A stretch of DNA of 64,000 nt from Emydura subglobosa (lineage: Eukaryota > Chordata > Testudines > Chelidae). Positions 13,986 through 25,900 of this stretch are shown one piece after another. The number at the start of each line of letters is the position of its first letter. Position 1 is the first letter of the stretch. A program made the position numbers and the translations under genes. Below the pieces are notes generated by a model that made no database searches, was not told the origin of the DNA, and saw nothing but the letters and a program-made list of their open reading frames with translations. Location of the stretch: contig ML679962.1 in the NCBI GenBank assembly GCA_007922225.1, positions 35,199,563 to 35,263,562 of the forward strand, given 5' to 3'.

Positions 13986-15371
13986 TCATGTGACAAGAAC
14001 TATATAAAGCTGAGTTGTGATTGGCCGAGCCAATCCCATAGGAGTACTTAATAAACGTTACCAGAGCACAGTTTAGGACTGTTAAATAGGTGATCTCATC
14101 ATGCAGATGAACAAAAATGTAGTTCACTATGGCCAGAACATTCAAAAATAAATAAAAAGAGATATCACAAATAAGCATTCTTATATCCTGTCCTTCCTTA
14201 GTGTCAGAATACACTATCCATTTTTAGACAGAACTTCCCAGTGGAGTCCCCCACCCCATTGCTGCCAAGGGCTTATATGAGTTCCTCCACATCAGACTGT
14301 ATATACACTTCATTTTCAGTGAATTAAACATGCATAAGATAAAAGACAGGCTAGCCTAGAGGATTTCTGTGTTCTCTTTTTGAGCGTTCTGCTAGAAATG
14401 TGTGAACTACTGGTATTCATATCAGGTCTCTAGTTCTCTGCACATTTTAAAAGCCAGGGGAAATGATTTTTTACATAACTGTCTACCACTAGAAGTCAAA
14501 GCAATACCACAATTCAAGATGTGAAAAATGCCTCTGTGATTCACTCATTAAATGACACCAGAGATAAGTGTCTTCAAGAAAGAGACCAGGATTCTATATA
14601 TGTAGTGAGACACTTTGTCCAGTTTGCATAATCCTTTAGGGATGCATTTTCCACTATTACTGAAGAGTTCCTGTGTTTCTCACAAACCTATTCAACAGTT
14701 TAACACCATGATAAATTTAGTAATAACAAATCCCTGAAGCATTCATAAAGTCAGCCTAACGGCTCTGAGTCATGACTAAAACAGAGGAACCAAAATAAAT
14801 GTATTTGTGAATAGACTGATTATCTAACATCATTTCTAAGCTGCTGTGTACCTGATTTGTCCTATGTTAGGTCCTGATACAACTCACCTGGAAGTCAGTG
14901 CAGACACCTGTCCCCCACTGAGGATATGTCCTTACAGAGTCCGATACCAAGATTTAGTCTAAATGTCAGCAGGAGGCGGTGTGTCATGTGCAAGGGACAC
15001 CATTTGAAATAAGAGACTGACAATCATATCTGATTTTTAAAAATGCATTCTTCTTATTTTAGCACTCTGGCAATGTGTTTGATATTAAGCTCTTCAATTT
15101 AGCCCTGACTGTAGCCCAGCCCCTCTTTTTAGCAAACAAAAAACGTTGGTCCAGGGAAGTATCCTATCATTCAAACCAACAAGAGGGTGTAGATCCAAAG
15201 ATAAGGCTGTCAGTGCCTCAGTCTTCGTGACTGCCACAGGTGTTACACTATATGCCAGGTAGTTGTAATACACCTGTCAGAATGGTGTCATGCATAGTAT
15301 GCATGTCATGCAGCATGATGTCATGCATAGTATATATTATCACACAGACCCGGCAGTACCTAGCCACACCA

Positions 15372-15445
15372 AGGGCCTGATCCAAAACCTACTGAAGTCA
15401 ATAGAAACTTGTCCTGTGGACTTCAGTGAGTTTCAGATCAGGCCT
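15372..15445. mobile_element. Short palindromic miniature element
   Basis: The left arm reads gggcctgatcc ... actgaagtcaat and the right arm reads gacttcagtgag ... gatcaggcc. The arms are inverted complements around a short spacer, so this is a compact hairpin of about 74 bases. Similar ends occur at 60739-60893. Confidence 0.6.
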
Positions 15446-15781
15446 CATGTGAATTAAATATAGTTTATCAGCCTGAACTCTATCTCTTCTGGCATTTGTT
15501 GGCCTATGTTATAGCCTTAACCATAGATTTGTGTATGTGCATTTCTTTCCTTAAAAGAAGTTTAAATAAATTGCTATGTCAAAGTGTTTGGGAGCTGCCA
15601 CGTTAGACAGACTTGTTTAATTACAGATTATGTAATATACACCAGATTTAGGGGCCCAGTTCTGTGTTGTCTTATACCCTGTGCAACTGCATTCCAGTCA
15701 GCGCAGAATTTAGCCCATTGACTTTTTAAAGAAGCAGATAACTGAATACTCTCTTTTGGAGCCATTACCGTGTATTCATAA

Positions 15782-15850
15782 AAATATAGGGCTGGAAGGG
15801 ACATCAGGAGGTCATCAAGTCCAGCCCCTCTGTGCTGCGGCAGGGCCAAG
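15782..15850 (-). mobile_element. CR1 LINE 3' tail
   Basis: The reading atagggctggaagggacatc then aggaggtcatcaagtccagc is the reverse complement of the CR1 3' terminus. It is truncated, as is usual for CR1 insertions. Confidence 0.8.
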
Positions 15851-15859
15851 TATTGAATA

Positions 15860-18800
15860 AATACTTAGAGACATAAAGACATTAAAGTCCTTTGCTAACG
15901 TACGTGCTTGTTGGCATACACAGCGCTAACAAAATATTAACTATGCACATATGTAACAGCCCTTGGCTTTTACACAGTGCTTTCGTCTGTAGATCTCAAA
16001 GAACTTTGCAAAGATGGGGGACTCGCTCAGTATTACCAATCCCAAACCTTCAAAAACCACGTCAGGCTCCCCCAAAATCATGAGCCTGTTAAAAATAATA
16101 AACTTTGGGTTCTTTTTATTTGTCTTCTGGTTTTTGAGCCATTTTGATTCACGTTTTCAAGATATTCTCTGAAACAATAAGAGCTAGAAACCTACTTTTT
16201 AAAAAATGAATGCTGAGATTCTCATGTAATAACATGACTCCATGAGCTGTGGCTTTAAGAAAGACACTAAATATTGCAAGATGTGCAGGTTTATCATGGG
16301 AGTTGGCAACATTGCGTAGAGCGGTCATATTGTTTCCTGCTTGGGCCTCCCCTTCCAAAGGTGCAGCTCCTATTTATTTCAGTGGGAGTAGCACCCTTGG
16401 TCCCAGGGGAAGCTGTTTGTTTGAGCATCCCCCCAAAACCGATGGGACTGGAGGACATTCAGCATTTCCTGGGCGCTGGCCTGTAGGACAGAGCAGACCT
16501 AGCACTCTGTGGTCATGAGTGTAAAGGCAATTCTTTTATGAGGCTGCTGAGCATAGACACCCTGTGCTTCTCCCTGGCTCTCTAATGCCAAGACTGGCTA
16601 ATGCCTCCCAGTGTCCCCATCCCGGGTTTCCAGAGTCCTGGCCTGAGTCATTGAACGGTCTGCTGACTATACTACAGGGCCTTTTGTTCGGTGATCCTGT
16701 CCCCACCCACTTCAATGAGAGCTTTGCCAGGTATGTCAATGAAAGCAGGATTGGGCCCTCTGCCTGATAAAAGCTACAAACAAGGGAGCAAAGCTGCCTG
16801 GGGGTGGCCAGCACAGAAATGGAAGGTAAAGCCTCTCTCACAACCCAGCTTGTATTGACTGGGAAGAGACAGGAAGGTGGGAAGTGAGAGGCGAGGGGTC
16901 TGATCACAGCTATTCTGCACTCCTCCTTCTCAGATTCAGTTTGGTGACTAAAGAATAAGCAAACTGTATCAAACCTTAGGTTTACCTGAAAGTAACAAAT
17001 AGGCCTGAAATGCCACGGATCAGCAAAGGACACGGAACACACATATACCCTCTATTCACTGGGTATCCCCGATTCACCCAGGAGGTGGGCCTGTTTAAGT
17101 TTCTTGGCCCTTCAGCTCAAGCTGTAGAGGCTCAGACAGTTGTCACATGTGCTTGTATATAATTTGTTTTTTTAAGTTTCCACCCTCTTGCCACTTCTCT
17201 TCCCATCCACTCTTTGCCTGTTGCATGTGCTCTGACAACAGTAAAATTCTGCTGGAAATCAGCAGGAGTTTTGCCTGTATATGGACTGCAGAACAGAATC
17301 TTGGAAGAGTCACAGCCCTTCAAAGGAAGGCAGTAGAACTGTACAACAAGGAGAAGAAGGGTCATTGTGTTATCCCCTTATGCTGACCTCTGAAAGCTGC
17401 ATTAACTATTTATCCAGGCTCTGAGTTATTCTTTGTGAACCAGTAAGTTGTCTTGCTGTGTTCACCCTCACAAACACTGTCTCCTTCCCCCATCCAGGGC
17501 CCCTTTCTAAGCAATGCTGAAAATGGTTGCCTTTGGCTACACATGCACAGCTTCCCTCATTACTGACACACACTGTCAGCAAGAGGCAATTTCATTTGCA
17601 CAAAACAGGCCTTTACAACTCATCTGTCCACCTTGTCTGACCAGCTTGGTAAATTAAATAACCTTCCTACCTCTCCCCACTCTAGCCCTAAGAGTCACTG
17701 TTCTGCATCCTCCCTTACCTCCCTTCATCAAGCGCCATTATCTGCAGCTACCATCTGTCCACACACTTTCAGGATATTCTATTGCCCACTCCAATTACCA
17801 AACTTACATGGTTCTTATGGCCCCGGTGCTTCCTATAGCTATACAGACACCACATGTACAAGCTACGATGCATCTCACTTTAGACATACAAGACAGCTCA
17901 TCACTCCATGTCAAACATGCTTCTTTGCATTCAGGGGGCAGGCCATGACATGCCCTAAGAACTGTATGTTTCCTGCTATTTGTTCTTCATTGCCTGCCTC
18001 ACTTTATTTCATAAATTGCAAATGTATCTTCTCTCTCTCCCAATCCTCTGGACAGATTCTCAACAGGACCCATTCCAACTGTTGCTTCTGAGAAGCTCTG
18101 CAGTTTTCTAGGTCATACCTCCACCCTGGCAATTTCTGCAGCTTGGTGGTGGGAGAGAGTCAGGCTACTTACTCTGTTCGATATTCTAGCACAAACTTTG
18201 CTCTGGAATCAGTTGCCTTTTCTCTTCTGTTCTACACCGGTTCTTATACTGCTCTTATCGTCGTAGGACCTTCTAGTAGTACGTTAAGTGACACAATTAA
18301 TAAATGTCACATTTTGAGCTTCAACCTTGGAATCATGGCTCATGTATACCTTTGGCACAGAGGATTTTGATATTTGGTAAAATGACAGGGAGCAGACTCT
18401 TCAAACAGCTGGAGGGAATGTGAAGTACCCGTGAATTAGGTCAAAGTTGAGCGAGTCTTGGTAAGTGGTAAGGCGAAATGGATTGCCTGGAGGAAGGGGG
18501 GCTGAAGGGCACAGGATTGTGAGAGCCATGCGTTGGTCTTCTCTCTAGGCACTTATGCAATACAAATAAATATCAATAATAGTAAGTGTGATTGGCCTTT
18601 GAGTCAGTGATAACAGTAAATTACAGGCAGGAGAATCTAGTGCCCATTTGGCCCTTCAGTTGTGTCCATAATCCAAATTGACATCGACTGGCAGGATGAA
18701 TAGGCTCCAGTTGTATAAGTGTAGTCAAGGCAGCCCGTTCCACGGTCACCTAAAACTCAGAACATTTATAGATGATGTGTGTAGCAAAGCATTGCAGGGA

Positions 18801-19540
18801 TCAGGTAAGGTGGGGGATACATGGTGGAATTTTTTGTTAAAGCGAAGAGCATTCTTCCTGCTTTTTTGAAGTTCAAAAGGCACAGCTGAATGGGTGGTCC
18901 TTACACTTTCCAGAAACAGCTAATCTTTGAGCAAGACCTGGCACATGCAATTTCATCCCATAAGGAACTCTACTGGGCAAATGACAAATGAGCTGAAAGA
19001 AAGAGAGGGTTTGGATGATGGAGATGGAGTTTCATACCTCTGCCACTAAACAGTGCTTTCTTTGTGGAGAAGTGCACAGAACTATGGGCCATCATGCAAG
19101 GGTTTAAACAAGAAACTTTTTAGACAATGATGGCTTCCTAAAATCCATAGCACCAGACTCTGCTTTGGAAACCAACCAATAGAGCATGCTCAGCAACACC
19201 CCTGTTCAACTTCACCTTCTCCATCTCCAAAGCACATGCAACCAAGTTTGTTCTCTGTCATTAACACTAGAGCCAACATTTTCACTGTTAGGTACCTAAA
19301 GTTAGTGCCAGATTTAAAAGAGGCTTGATTTACAGAGGTGCTGAGCATCTCCCTCCTGTCCTGAACTTCACAGGAGTGGTGCATGCTGGGCATCTCTGAA
19401 AAATCAGGCCAAACTTTTGTGTAGGGGCCTAATTATGGATTTGGGAGCCCAAATTTAGGCACTTCTGTTTGAAAACCTTGGCCTAGACAATAGAATAAGC
19501 CAGGGCTAACAAGGGGACCTCCTTATGGTATCCTAACACC
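15860..19540. other. Opsin intron or intergenic DNA, nothing recognised
   Basis: There are moderately long frames but no homology or splice structure. 17633-18091 is pyrimidine-rich. Around 19270-19460 are phrases of an old 'aggtacctaaa' repeat. Confidence 0.5.
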
Positions 19541-19822
19541 CAGGTCGTTGGCCTGGGGGCCCGGTTTTCCCGCGGGTGGGGCGCACACCGCTTTCCCTGC
19601 CGTTCTGCACATTCCTGCTCTGTATTTACAAAGTGGCTGCCTGCAGCATGGGGGTGCTTACCCCAGGGAACCCGGGCCTCTGTCCGCCCTCAGCGGCAGG
19701 GTTGCAGCTGCCGGCAGCACCCTAGAAGAGGAAGCGTGTCCCACACCGCGGCGCGCACTGTCCCAGCGGGCTGCGGCCGGGCTCTTTCCTCCCCGAGCTC
19801 TGAGCAGAGCAGCCGCACCTAC

Positions 19823-20159
19823 TGAAGAGGGCGTTGGCGAAGCCGTACCACCTGCAGCCGGCTCGGCCCAGGAGCCAGCGGCCGCGCAGGCTGGCGGCCA
19901 GGCTGGCGGGGGTCCCGAAGACGCAGAGCAGCAGGTCGCCGAGGCTGATGTTCAGCAGGATCAGGCCGACGGGGGTCCGGACGGACTCGACCAGCAGGTC
20001 GTGCAGGCAGCCCAGCACCTGGGTGATGCCCAGACACGCAGCCACCACGCTGTGCCCGGTGCGCCCCAGGCCCCCCGCCGCCGAGGCCGGGCTGCGGGAG
20101 CCCCCAGCCCAGCTGGGCTCAGTGAGGTTGAGGCTCCGCTCCGCCAGGAACAGCCTCAT
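19823..20159 (-). CDS. TMT-type opsin, first exon (N terminus to start of TM3)
   Basis: From the ATG at 20157-20159 the exon reads MRLFLAERSLNLTEPSWAGG, with a potential N-glycosylation site NLT, then RTGHSVVAACLG (start of TM1), RTPVGLILLNISLGDLL (TM2), GTPASLAASLRGRWLLG and CRWYGFANALF, which includes the conserved extracellular cysteine. This is the first-exon pattern of encephalopsin/TMT opsins. It ends at TTCA|GTAGGT in phase 1, as in this family. TM1 is odd: the usual Asn is Asp (HDLLV for NNLLV) and about seven residues at the TM1/first loop junction are missing in frame. A longer in-frame start at 20217-20219 would add 20 residues. The exon lies in a CpG island. Whether the gene works is doubtful because the TM3-TM5 exon was not found. 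Confidence 0.8.
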
Positions 20160-20905
20160 GCCCGCTGCGCTGCCTGCGCTCCCTAGCGCGGGGATCGGGC
20201 ACGCTGCGCCCTCGGGCACCGCTGCGCCCTTCTCCCTTAGCGCGCGGCGCGCTGCGCTTCTCTCCCCTAGCGCCCCAGACAGTGCCCCCGCGCACGCGTC
20301 TCCTGCGGCTCCTGGAGCGGGGACTGGCCCTGCGCACCGCCCGCGCCTCTCCCCGGCAGGGCCGAGATCGCTGCGCCCTTCCTTCGGCTGCCCGCCCCGC
20401 GGGAGAGCGCAGAGCGCGGGGCGCTTCTCTCCAGGGAAGGAGGAGAGGCCGGGCTGCGCTGCGCCCTGCGCGCTCCTGCCTGGCGCCCGGCTGAGCTGGC
20501 GGGAGGAGGCTCAGCCCGCAGCTGACTCGGAGCCCTCGGCGCTGTCTGAGCCGGTGCCCGGCGGGAAGGAGGTGGAGAAACTCCTCGGGGCGGGAAGGGG
20601 GCACCCCGCCGTCAGAGAACTCCCCTGTCTCCCGGCGGGGGGGACCTGACCTGAGCTGCCCGGGCGGGCCTGGCGCAGCAGAGGGTCTGGAGAGATTTTC
20701 CCCGCCTCGGGACCCTGCTCGCCGGTGGCCCTCGGCCTCCGCCCTTCCCCGGGCTCCCGCGTCTGCAGAGCGGAATAGCGCTGAACCGAGCCGCAAACGC
20801 TGGCGCAATCCTGCCAGGCTCCCTGCCCCGTCCTGGAGAGAAACGCCTGGGGCGCGGGGAGTTCGGGGGCTTTCGCCGGGAGAGGTGGTTCCTTGGATCT
20901 CCTCC

Positions 20906-20928
20906 CGCGGGCGGGCGGGCGGGCGGGC
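20906..20928 (+). repeat. (GGGC)n short tandem repeat
   Basis: These are tandem gggc units in the CpG island. The plus strand could form a G-quadruplex and the minus strand is C-rich; this is inference from base composition. Confidence 0.85.
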
Positions 20929-21329
20929 AGGGCATCCGTGGGGCTTGAGACCCTCGGGAATAGTTTCCCTGCCGGAGTGAAAGAGTTTATGTAGCAACTT
21001 TACACACCGGATTAATCACACCGCGTCCAGGGCAACTACTCGCGTGTGCAACGTTATTAAACGGTGTGACTGGTAACGTGGGCAGATCGGAGCCTGAACT
21101 AAACTAGCGCATCTCTGGTGACAGGGACAGTGTGAAACGTGCTGGGGATCAGGAAGGTGAACTCTGGGGAAGGGGCTCTTTGCTCTTCACATATTGGGTT
21201 TGCACTGGGGTCAGCGCTGCTTGGCCGGAGAAGTACTTCTGTCTATGCTGCAGGTGCAGGATATTGTATCTGAAGCCATTAGAATGGGATTCTGCAGCAG
21301 TGAGGGAGTAGAGAAAAGGGAAACTGAAT

Positions 21330-21560
21330 ATGTCTGAAAAGTTCCCGAGGGGTAGCCCTGTTAGTCTGGATACAGCAAAACTCAGGAGAGTCCTGTAGCA
21401 CCTTAAAGACTAACACATTTCTGCGGGCATAAGCTTTCATGGGCCGCAACCCCCATGTATCTGACGAAGTGGGTTGCAGCTCACGAAAGCTTATGCCCGC
21501 AGAAATTTGTTAGTCTTTGAGGTGCTATAGGACTCTCCTTGTTTTTGCTGGATATGTCTG
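21330..21560. mobile_element. Palindromic retroelement-like repeat with hammerhead-like fold
   Basis: The arms 21376-21438 and 21485-21549 are inverted complements (gtagcaccttaaagactaac versus gttagtctttgaggtgctat). The central part contains CTGACGA, a hairpin, GAAA and flanking complementary strands arranged as in a hammerhead ribozyme. The family is widespread in turtles by my recollection; I think it is related to Penelope-like terminal repeats, but that is inference. A second copy is at 47112-47292. Confidence 0.6.
21423..21500 (+). ncRNA. Hammerhead-ribozyme-like motif
   Basis: In order: GCGGGCATAAGCTTTC (21423-21438), CATGGG with its partner CCCATG (stem I), core CTGACGA (21461-21467), a stem II hairpin GTGGGT/GCTCAC, GAAA (21485-21488), then the strand complementary to the first block (to 21500). 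This is the order of a type III hammerhead, with C-U-G-A-N-G-A and G-A-A-A boxes and three stems. Weak points are an extra A after the core and three unpaired bases between stem I and the core, so activity is uncertain. Confidence 0.4.
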
Positions 21561-22879
21561 ATTCTCCTCTCCCTTCCTCTGGTGTAAATCAAGAGTGATG
21601 CCCTCTATCCCAGCCAATGAAGTTATCTCAGCGTAAAACCAGTGTGAGAGCAGAATCAAGGCCAATATTTTTATATTTGGTTGATTCAGAACGAAGAGCC
21701 AAACTTTGCTACACTGAGGAGCTTCAGTGAAGTCAGCAGAGTTATGCTGTATTTTCAATGGCTTTACTGAGAGCAAAACTCCACTTCAGCCTGGGGAGGA
21801 AGGAAGGAGGCATTAGAGATCACCCAGGGACTAAGTGAAGGGAGTACTGGGTGGGGGACACAAAGGGAACACCATTTTTTGAAAATATGACTTTCAAAAG
21901 TTCTTGCCCATTTTTTCTTATACTGGAGCCCAGCATAGTATAGACTAGGACACAACATGATACAGGATTGCATGGAAGGAAGTGCTGGATGATTTTTGAG
22001 GGGAATGACAGATTTTTCTTTTCAGGCAGGCTTGTCCATGTTCTCCCAGGTCCAGCTAACTTGAATACATCATCCCTTGGATGAGTAGGTCAATGGGAAA
22101 TTTTCTGTTGAGTTTCTAATAGGAATTGGATCAAGGTCTTAGAAAGGTGCATGCCGGTAAGGGAAAGGCAAACAGACTGGTCTACGGGAACAAAGAATGA
22201 ATCTGATGTTAAATTCGTTTTGCACCCAAAATGCCCATTCACTGGAGTACTTTTGGGCAAACAAGGAATGCAAGCTCAAACTCTGTGTTAGCAACCCAAA
22301 AACAGAGCTATGATGGTACTGTATGAAAATCTAGGATCTGGTTATGCAGTCAGCTAAGTTGACTAGAAAGTGACTTGGGAAAAACAGTGAAAGTGGCTAA
22401 TCGCTTTTCCTTGTCCTAACTGAGAACAAAAAAATAACAAAGGGTATGAATGGTGAAAGGGGGTGTGTAAGGTTTTCATGTTTAATAATCTTCTGAAAGG
22501 TGTGATTTGGAACATGATACACGTTAAACTGGAGTTATCACTTTAGGTATCTGCAGCGATAAAATAAGCAGCAGCTTAGGTAGTGATCCTGCTCTGAGCT
22601 CTGTGCATGTGACTGTCCGCACCTGTGCAGGACTGGGGTCTAAGAATGTATTAACGCTCCTAAAGATGATGTTGGGAACCCTACACGTACCCTAATGATC
22701 TAGAGTCTGGTTCTGCAGCCCCTCCTAACACTGAAACGAATGTATCTTGGTGACACGTGTTTCACAATGTGTAATTGTCTCATTGGACCTGTTCTTGCCA
22801 TTGATATCGTTCACGTCAATGAAACAGTCCCACTCGTGTAAAGATTGCAGGATTGGGTCCGGTAAGGTGATCCTACATC

Positions 22880-22990
22880 TCCATCTCTCCCTCAGTACCC
22901 TCATTTGTAAAATGGGGACACTGCTGCCTCCCTCACAGAGGTGTTGCAAGGTTTAATTAGCTCACTGTAAAGCATTTTAAAAATAAGAAG
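22880..22990 (+). repeat. MIR SINE 3' part
   Basis: It reads accctcatttgtaaaatggg then tcacagaggtgttgcaagg then tgtaaagcatttt, the conserved 3' half of MIR. No 5' half is visible. Confidence 0.75.
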
Positions 22991-25900
22991 TGCTTGCTAT
23001 TATTACCCCCTACCACAAGTTTTAATTGTATATACCAGATGGTGCCTGTATTAACTATTTCACTGGTGTAGTTCGCTGACTGCCTGATCATCTAGGAAGA
23101 CGAAGAGCCCCTGGAAGAGAACAAAACACACAACAACACCACAGAGCCCTAAAATAAACCTGTCTTGATTTTCTAAAAGAGCATCCTTTCCAAAAGATGC
23201 CTCAGGTTGCTAAGGCAGCAGTTGGAGCTATTCCTGTGTCTCTCTAGCCGGGTAGGAGCCAGACTGGTTTGATGCTGGTCACATGAGGCCAGGTTGATTT
23301 TATGAGGCTGTATGATGAAGCTCACCTCAGTTTCTTAGAATGATCAGATACCCAATTCAGTTACTGGAGAGTCTGATCTGCTCTAAGGTTGTCAACTTAT
23401 AAACATGCCCCCACTCCACTGAGCCAGGTCACTGTTTCACTTCAGATTGGGGAGAAGTGCATGGCACGTTCCCAGTGGTGCTGCATCAGTGGGAGCACCA
23501 GTTGGCAATTTTAAGGAAAGCCATAACTTCCCACCAGCCCACAATGAGTGTGGTGTTCACTTGTCCCCAGGGAAGGGTCATTGTCAGATGCCTTTATTGC
23601 CATTGTCCCAGGGGTGTCTGAGAAGGCTGGGGCTTTCAGAAACACATCAGATATCACAAGCCCTTGTGATCAGATCATGAGAGTGGCGACACTGAAAATG
23701 GCAAGGCAGGACATCACGCAGTCAGCTGCAGGTTCAGGGCTTGATTAATAACCATGACATCAAACTACACGTCACCCCCTCACATGGCAGAGTGGCGCAG
23801 GGGCAGGAGTTTAAACCACTTTTAACTCTGTTTTTAAAACTGACTAGATTTCACATTGACAGTGCCCATTTAGCCCCATAACCTGTCTTTAGGGACGGGG
23901 AAATCAAAGTGGGGTGGACTGTATCTGTGATATTTTGCTTAGATGTTATCTGTCTGTTGGTCTGTCTTTGAGACTATAAGCAAAGCCCACACTGGTAGTG
24001 AGAGAGTTAACAGTAGCCTGAGTGCTCAGTCAACCCACCTGCTGGCACCTGGGTGCTAAGCAAGTCAATTAGCAGGTCCACCTGGAAAGGAGTCAGGTTT
24101 CCTGGAAAGGACTAAGAAAGGTCAGTTAGGGGAGACTCAGAAGAGGGGAAGTTCCTGTGTGTTGAAGCTGGTAGAAGTCAAGTGATGGGGGAGAATCTGG
24201 AGGCAGAATTAGCTCCTGTGGTGGATCTCAAAGTAGGGCAAGATTCCTGTAGCGGTGTTGTTCAGGTGTGGAGTGGCATACTAGGGAGGATTAGAGTTCC
24301 TTCCTCAGTGGGGTGGAAGTGGTTTGTGTTTCTACTGTTGGTTTGGGATTTGTTGGAGAACTCCAGGGAAGAATCCTATGACTCACAGCCCTGAAGGAGG
24401 GGTGAAACCTGAGACCCCAGGGAGATGGAGATGAAGATGAACACTGCTACTTAGTGAGCCCAGGGGGCTGTGAGAAAGGCCTGTGGACAGACTGAGGCAG
24501 GAAGAGGATGCAGGAAGACTTTGCCTATTTATTATAGGGGAGCTGGGCTGGAACCCAGAGAAGAGAGAGGGCCTGACCCTACTAGCTATTGGAAAACATG
24601 ATGTGAAAACTCTGGAGAGCAGGGATGAAAGGAGTGACTTGGGACTTGGGTCAAAGATTCTGTGTGAGGTAACAGGACTATCGTTTGTTGGGCTTTTGGT
24701 TACCCAGAAGGGTGAGACTTTAAAGTAACCTAGTTGGAGGGTTGAGTCAAGAGAAGAAGCAAACAACTGCAGGCCTGGAGCCACTGCCAGGAGGGTGTGC
24801 TAGATGAAGAGAGCCTGCTATGGTCTGCCCAGCTATGAGGGGGTGCATCAGTGGTGAGTTCACTCCTTTACAGGTTGTCTCTTTGTATGCGTTTAGAAAG
24901 TGTCTATCCTATGCACTGTATGGATGTTACTGGGATTCAGATAATCAATAATTTATTTTGAAAGAGCCTTTGAGTGACAAATGGAAAACCCCATTTTTGT
25001 TTATGAAAATAGCTCTTTCACTAGGCCAAATTAATCTCTGGTATAACTACCCTGGCTTCAGACTAGCACTACAGTTTGTGTTTAGGAATCAGTGGTACTT
25101 TGTCTGGTTACTGCTCTGCCTTCACAAGCAATAGAAACAAGGCCCTTCCTTAGAAAGGGAGAACACTCTGCATGCAGGATAAAACAATGAAGTGCATTCT
25201 TTTGATCTAATTTGGGAAAGCGCAGCCATGAAATTTAACCTTAGATTATAGTTGTTAAGGCTTAAAACTCAAGTTGAGTCTGATTCTTGGGTGCTGGGCT
25301 GGCTACTTTGAGTCTGCTTTTCCTACAAACAACTTATTTTCAACATGCATAGGAATACTGTATAAATGGTACGTGTGTTGCATTTTTGTACCCTTAAAAT
25401 CCATAAACTATTGTCCAGATTAATAACTTGAGCTAATTTTATTATAGGAAACAGAAAAAATTCTTCATAATGTGCATGTAATTTTGATCCTGATTGAGCC
25501 CTTATTTGGGCAAACCCAAATAGAAAGAACAAACATGTGATAGATGTTAGTTGCCTTGCTTCGAGTGCTACTTGAAAGTGCTCCAGTACTACAGTGAGGA
25601 GAGCTTATAAGAACCTGTGTAGACTAGAATGGATCCTCCCACTGACTGCAAAATCTGGCTCTGCATGTCATTTACTTAGAAACAAATTGCTTTATATGCT
25701 GATATCAAATTACTGAATACCTATGGAAAAAATGCAATCCTCTACTGAATTGTTTAAGATACCTTTTAGAGTTCAGAAGTGAAGTTGGGACATAGGGCCC
25801 TCTGCATAATTACAGTCAGCAATAACTGTTGAGACCTGAAGGGAAAAAGACTTGATACTAATGCCTTTTGAAAACATGGCACTGATCCATTAATAAAACA

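Larger units (their letters stand above)
11844..19822 (-). other. Opsin locus interior; TM3-TM5 exon not found
   Basis: A TMT opsin should have one exon of roughly 330 bases here, with the ERY-type motif, the second extracellular loop cysteine and TM4-TM5. I looked for S-Y-E-R-Y and related codon patterns on the minus strand and found none. The interval holds a MIR at 13620-13985, a palindromic element at 15372-15445 and a CR1 tail at 15782-15850, plus unremarkable sequence. The exon may be deleted, diverged beyond visual recognition, or missing from the assembly. Confidence 0.5.
19550..20950. promoter_or_regulatory. CpG island over opsin exon 1
   Basis: This is about 1.4 kb of GC- and CpG-rich sequence, in sharp contrast to its flanks, centred on and upstream of the opsin first exon. 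It probably contains the minus-strand promoter. Near its right edge is a (GGGC)n run at 20906-20928. The long frames seen on both strands here are a side effect of GC content. Confidence 0.8.

Noticed and set aside
13882..14214. Minus-strand frame with hydrophobic stretches considered as a possible opsin TM exon
   Set aside because: Half of it is translated MIR-like SINE and the rest has no opsin motif (no ERY, no loop cysteine, no W-S-x-Y-G pattern) and no suitable splice sites.
15628..15849. Minus-strand frame of 73 codons
   Set aside because: Its first part is translated from the CR1 tail at 15782-15850, so it is not a gene.
16536..17042. Minus-strand frame of 168 codons within the opsin interval
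   Set aside because: Examined as a candidate missing exon; no seven-transmembrane motif or splice context.
17633..18091. Plus-strand frame of 152 codons
   Set aside because: Pyrimidine-rich low-complexity DNA giving a Ser/Pro/Cys-rich product without recognisable family.
19548..20649. Long plus-strand open frames (200-270 codons) across the CpG island
   Set aside because: They lie antisense to the opsin exon in very GC-rich DNA, where stops are rare, and their products are Ala/Pro/Arg-rich low-complexity sequences without a known domain.
20119..20997. A 292-codon minus-strand frame upstream of the opsin exon
   Set aside because: It is a different frame from the opsin, Arg/Gly/Pro-rich, and again explained by base composition in the CpG island.
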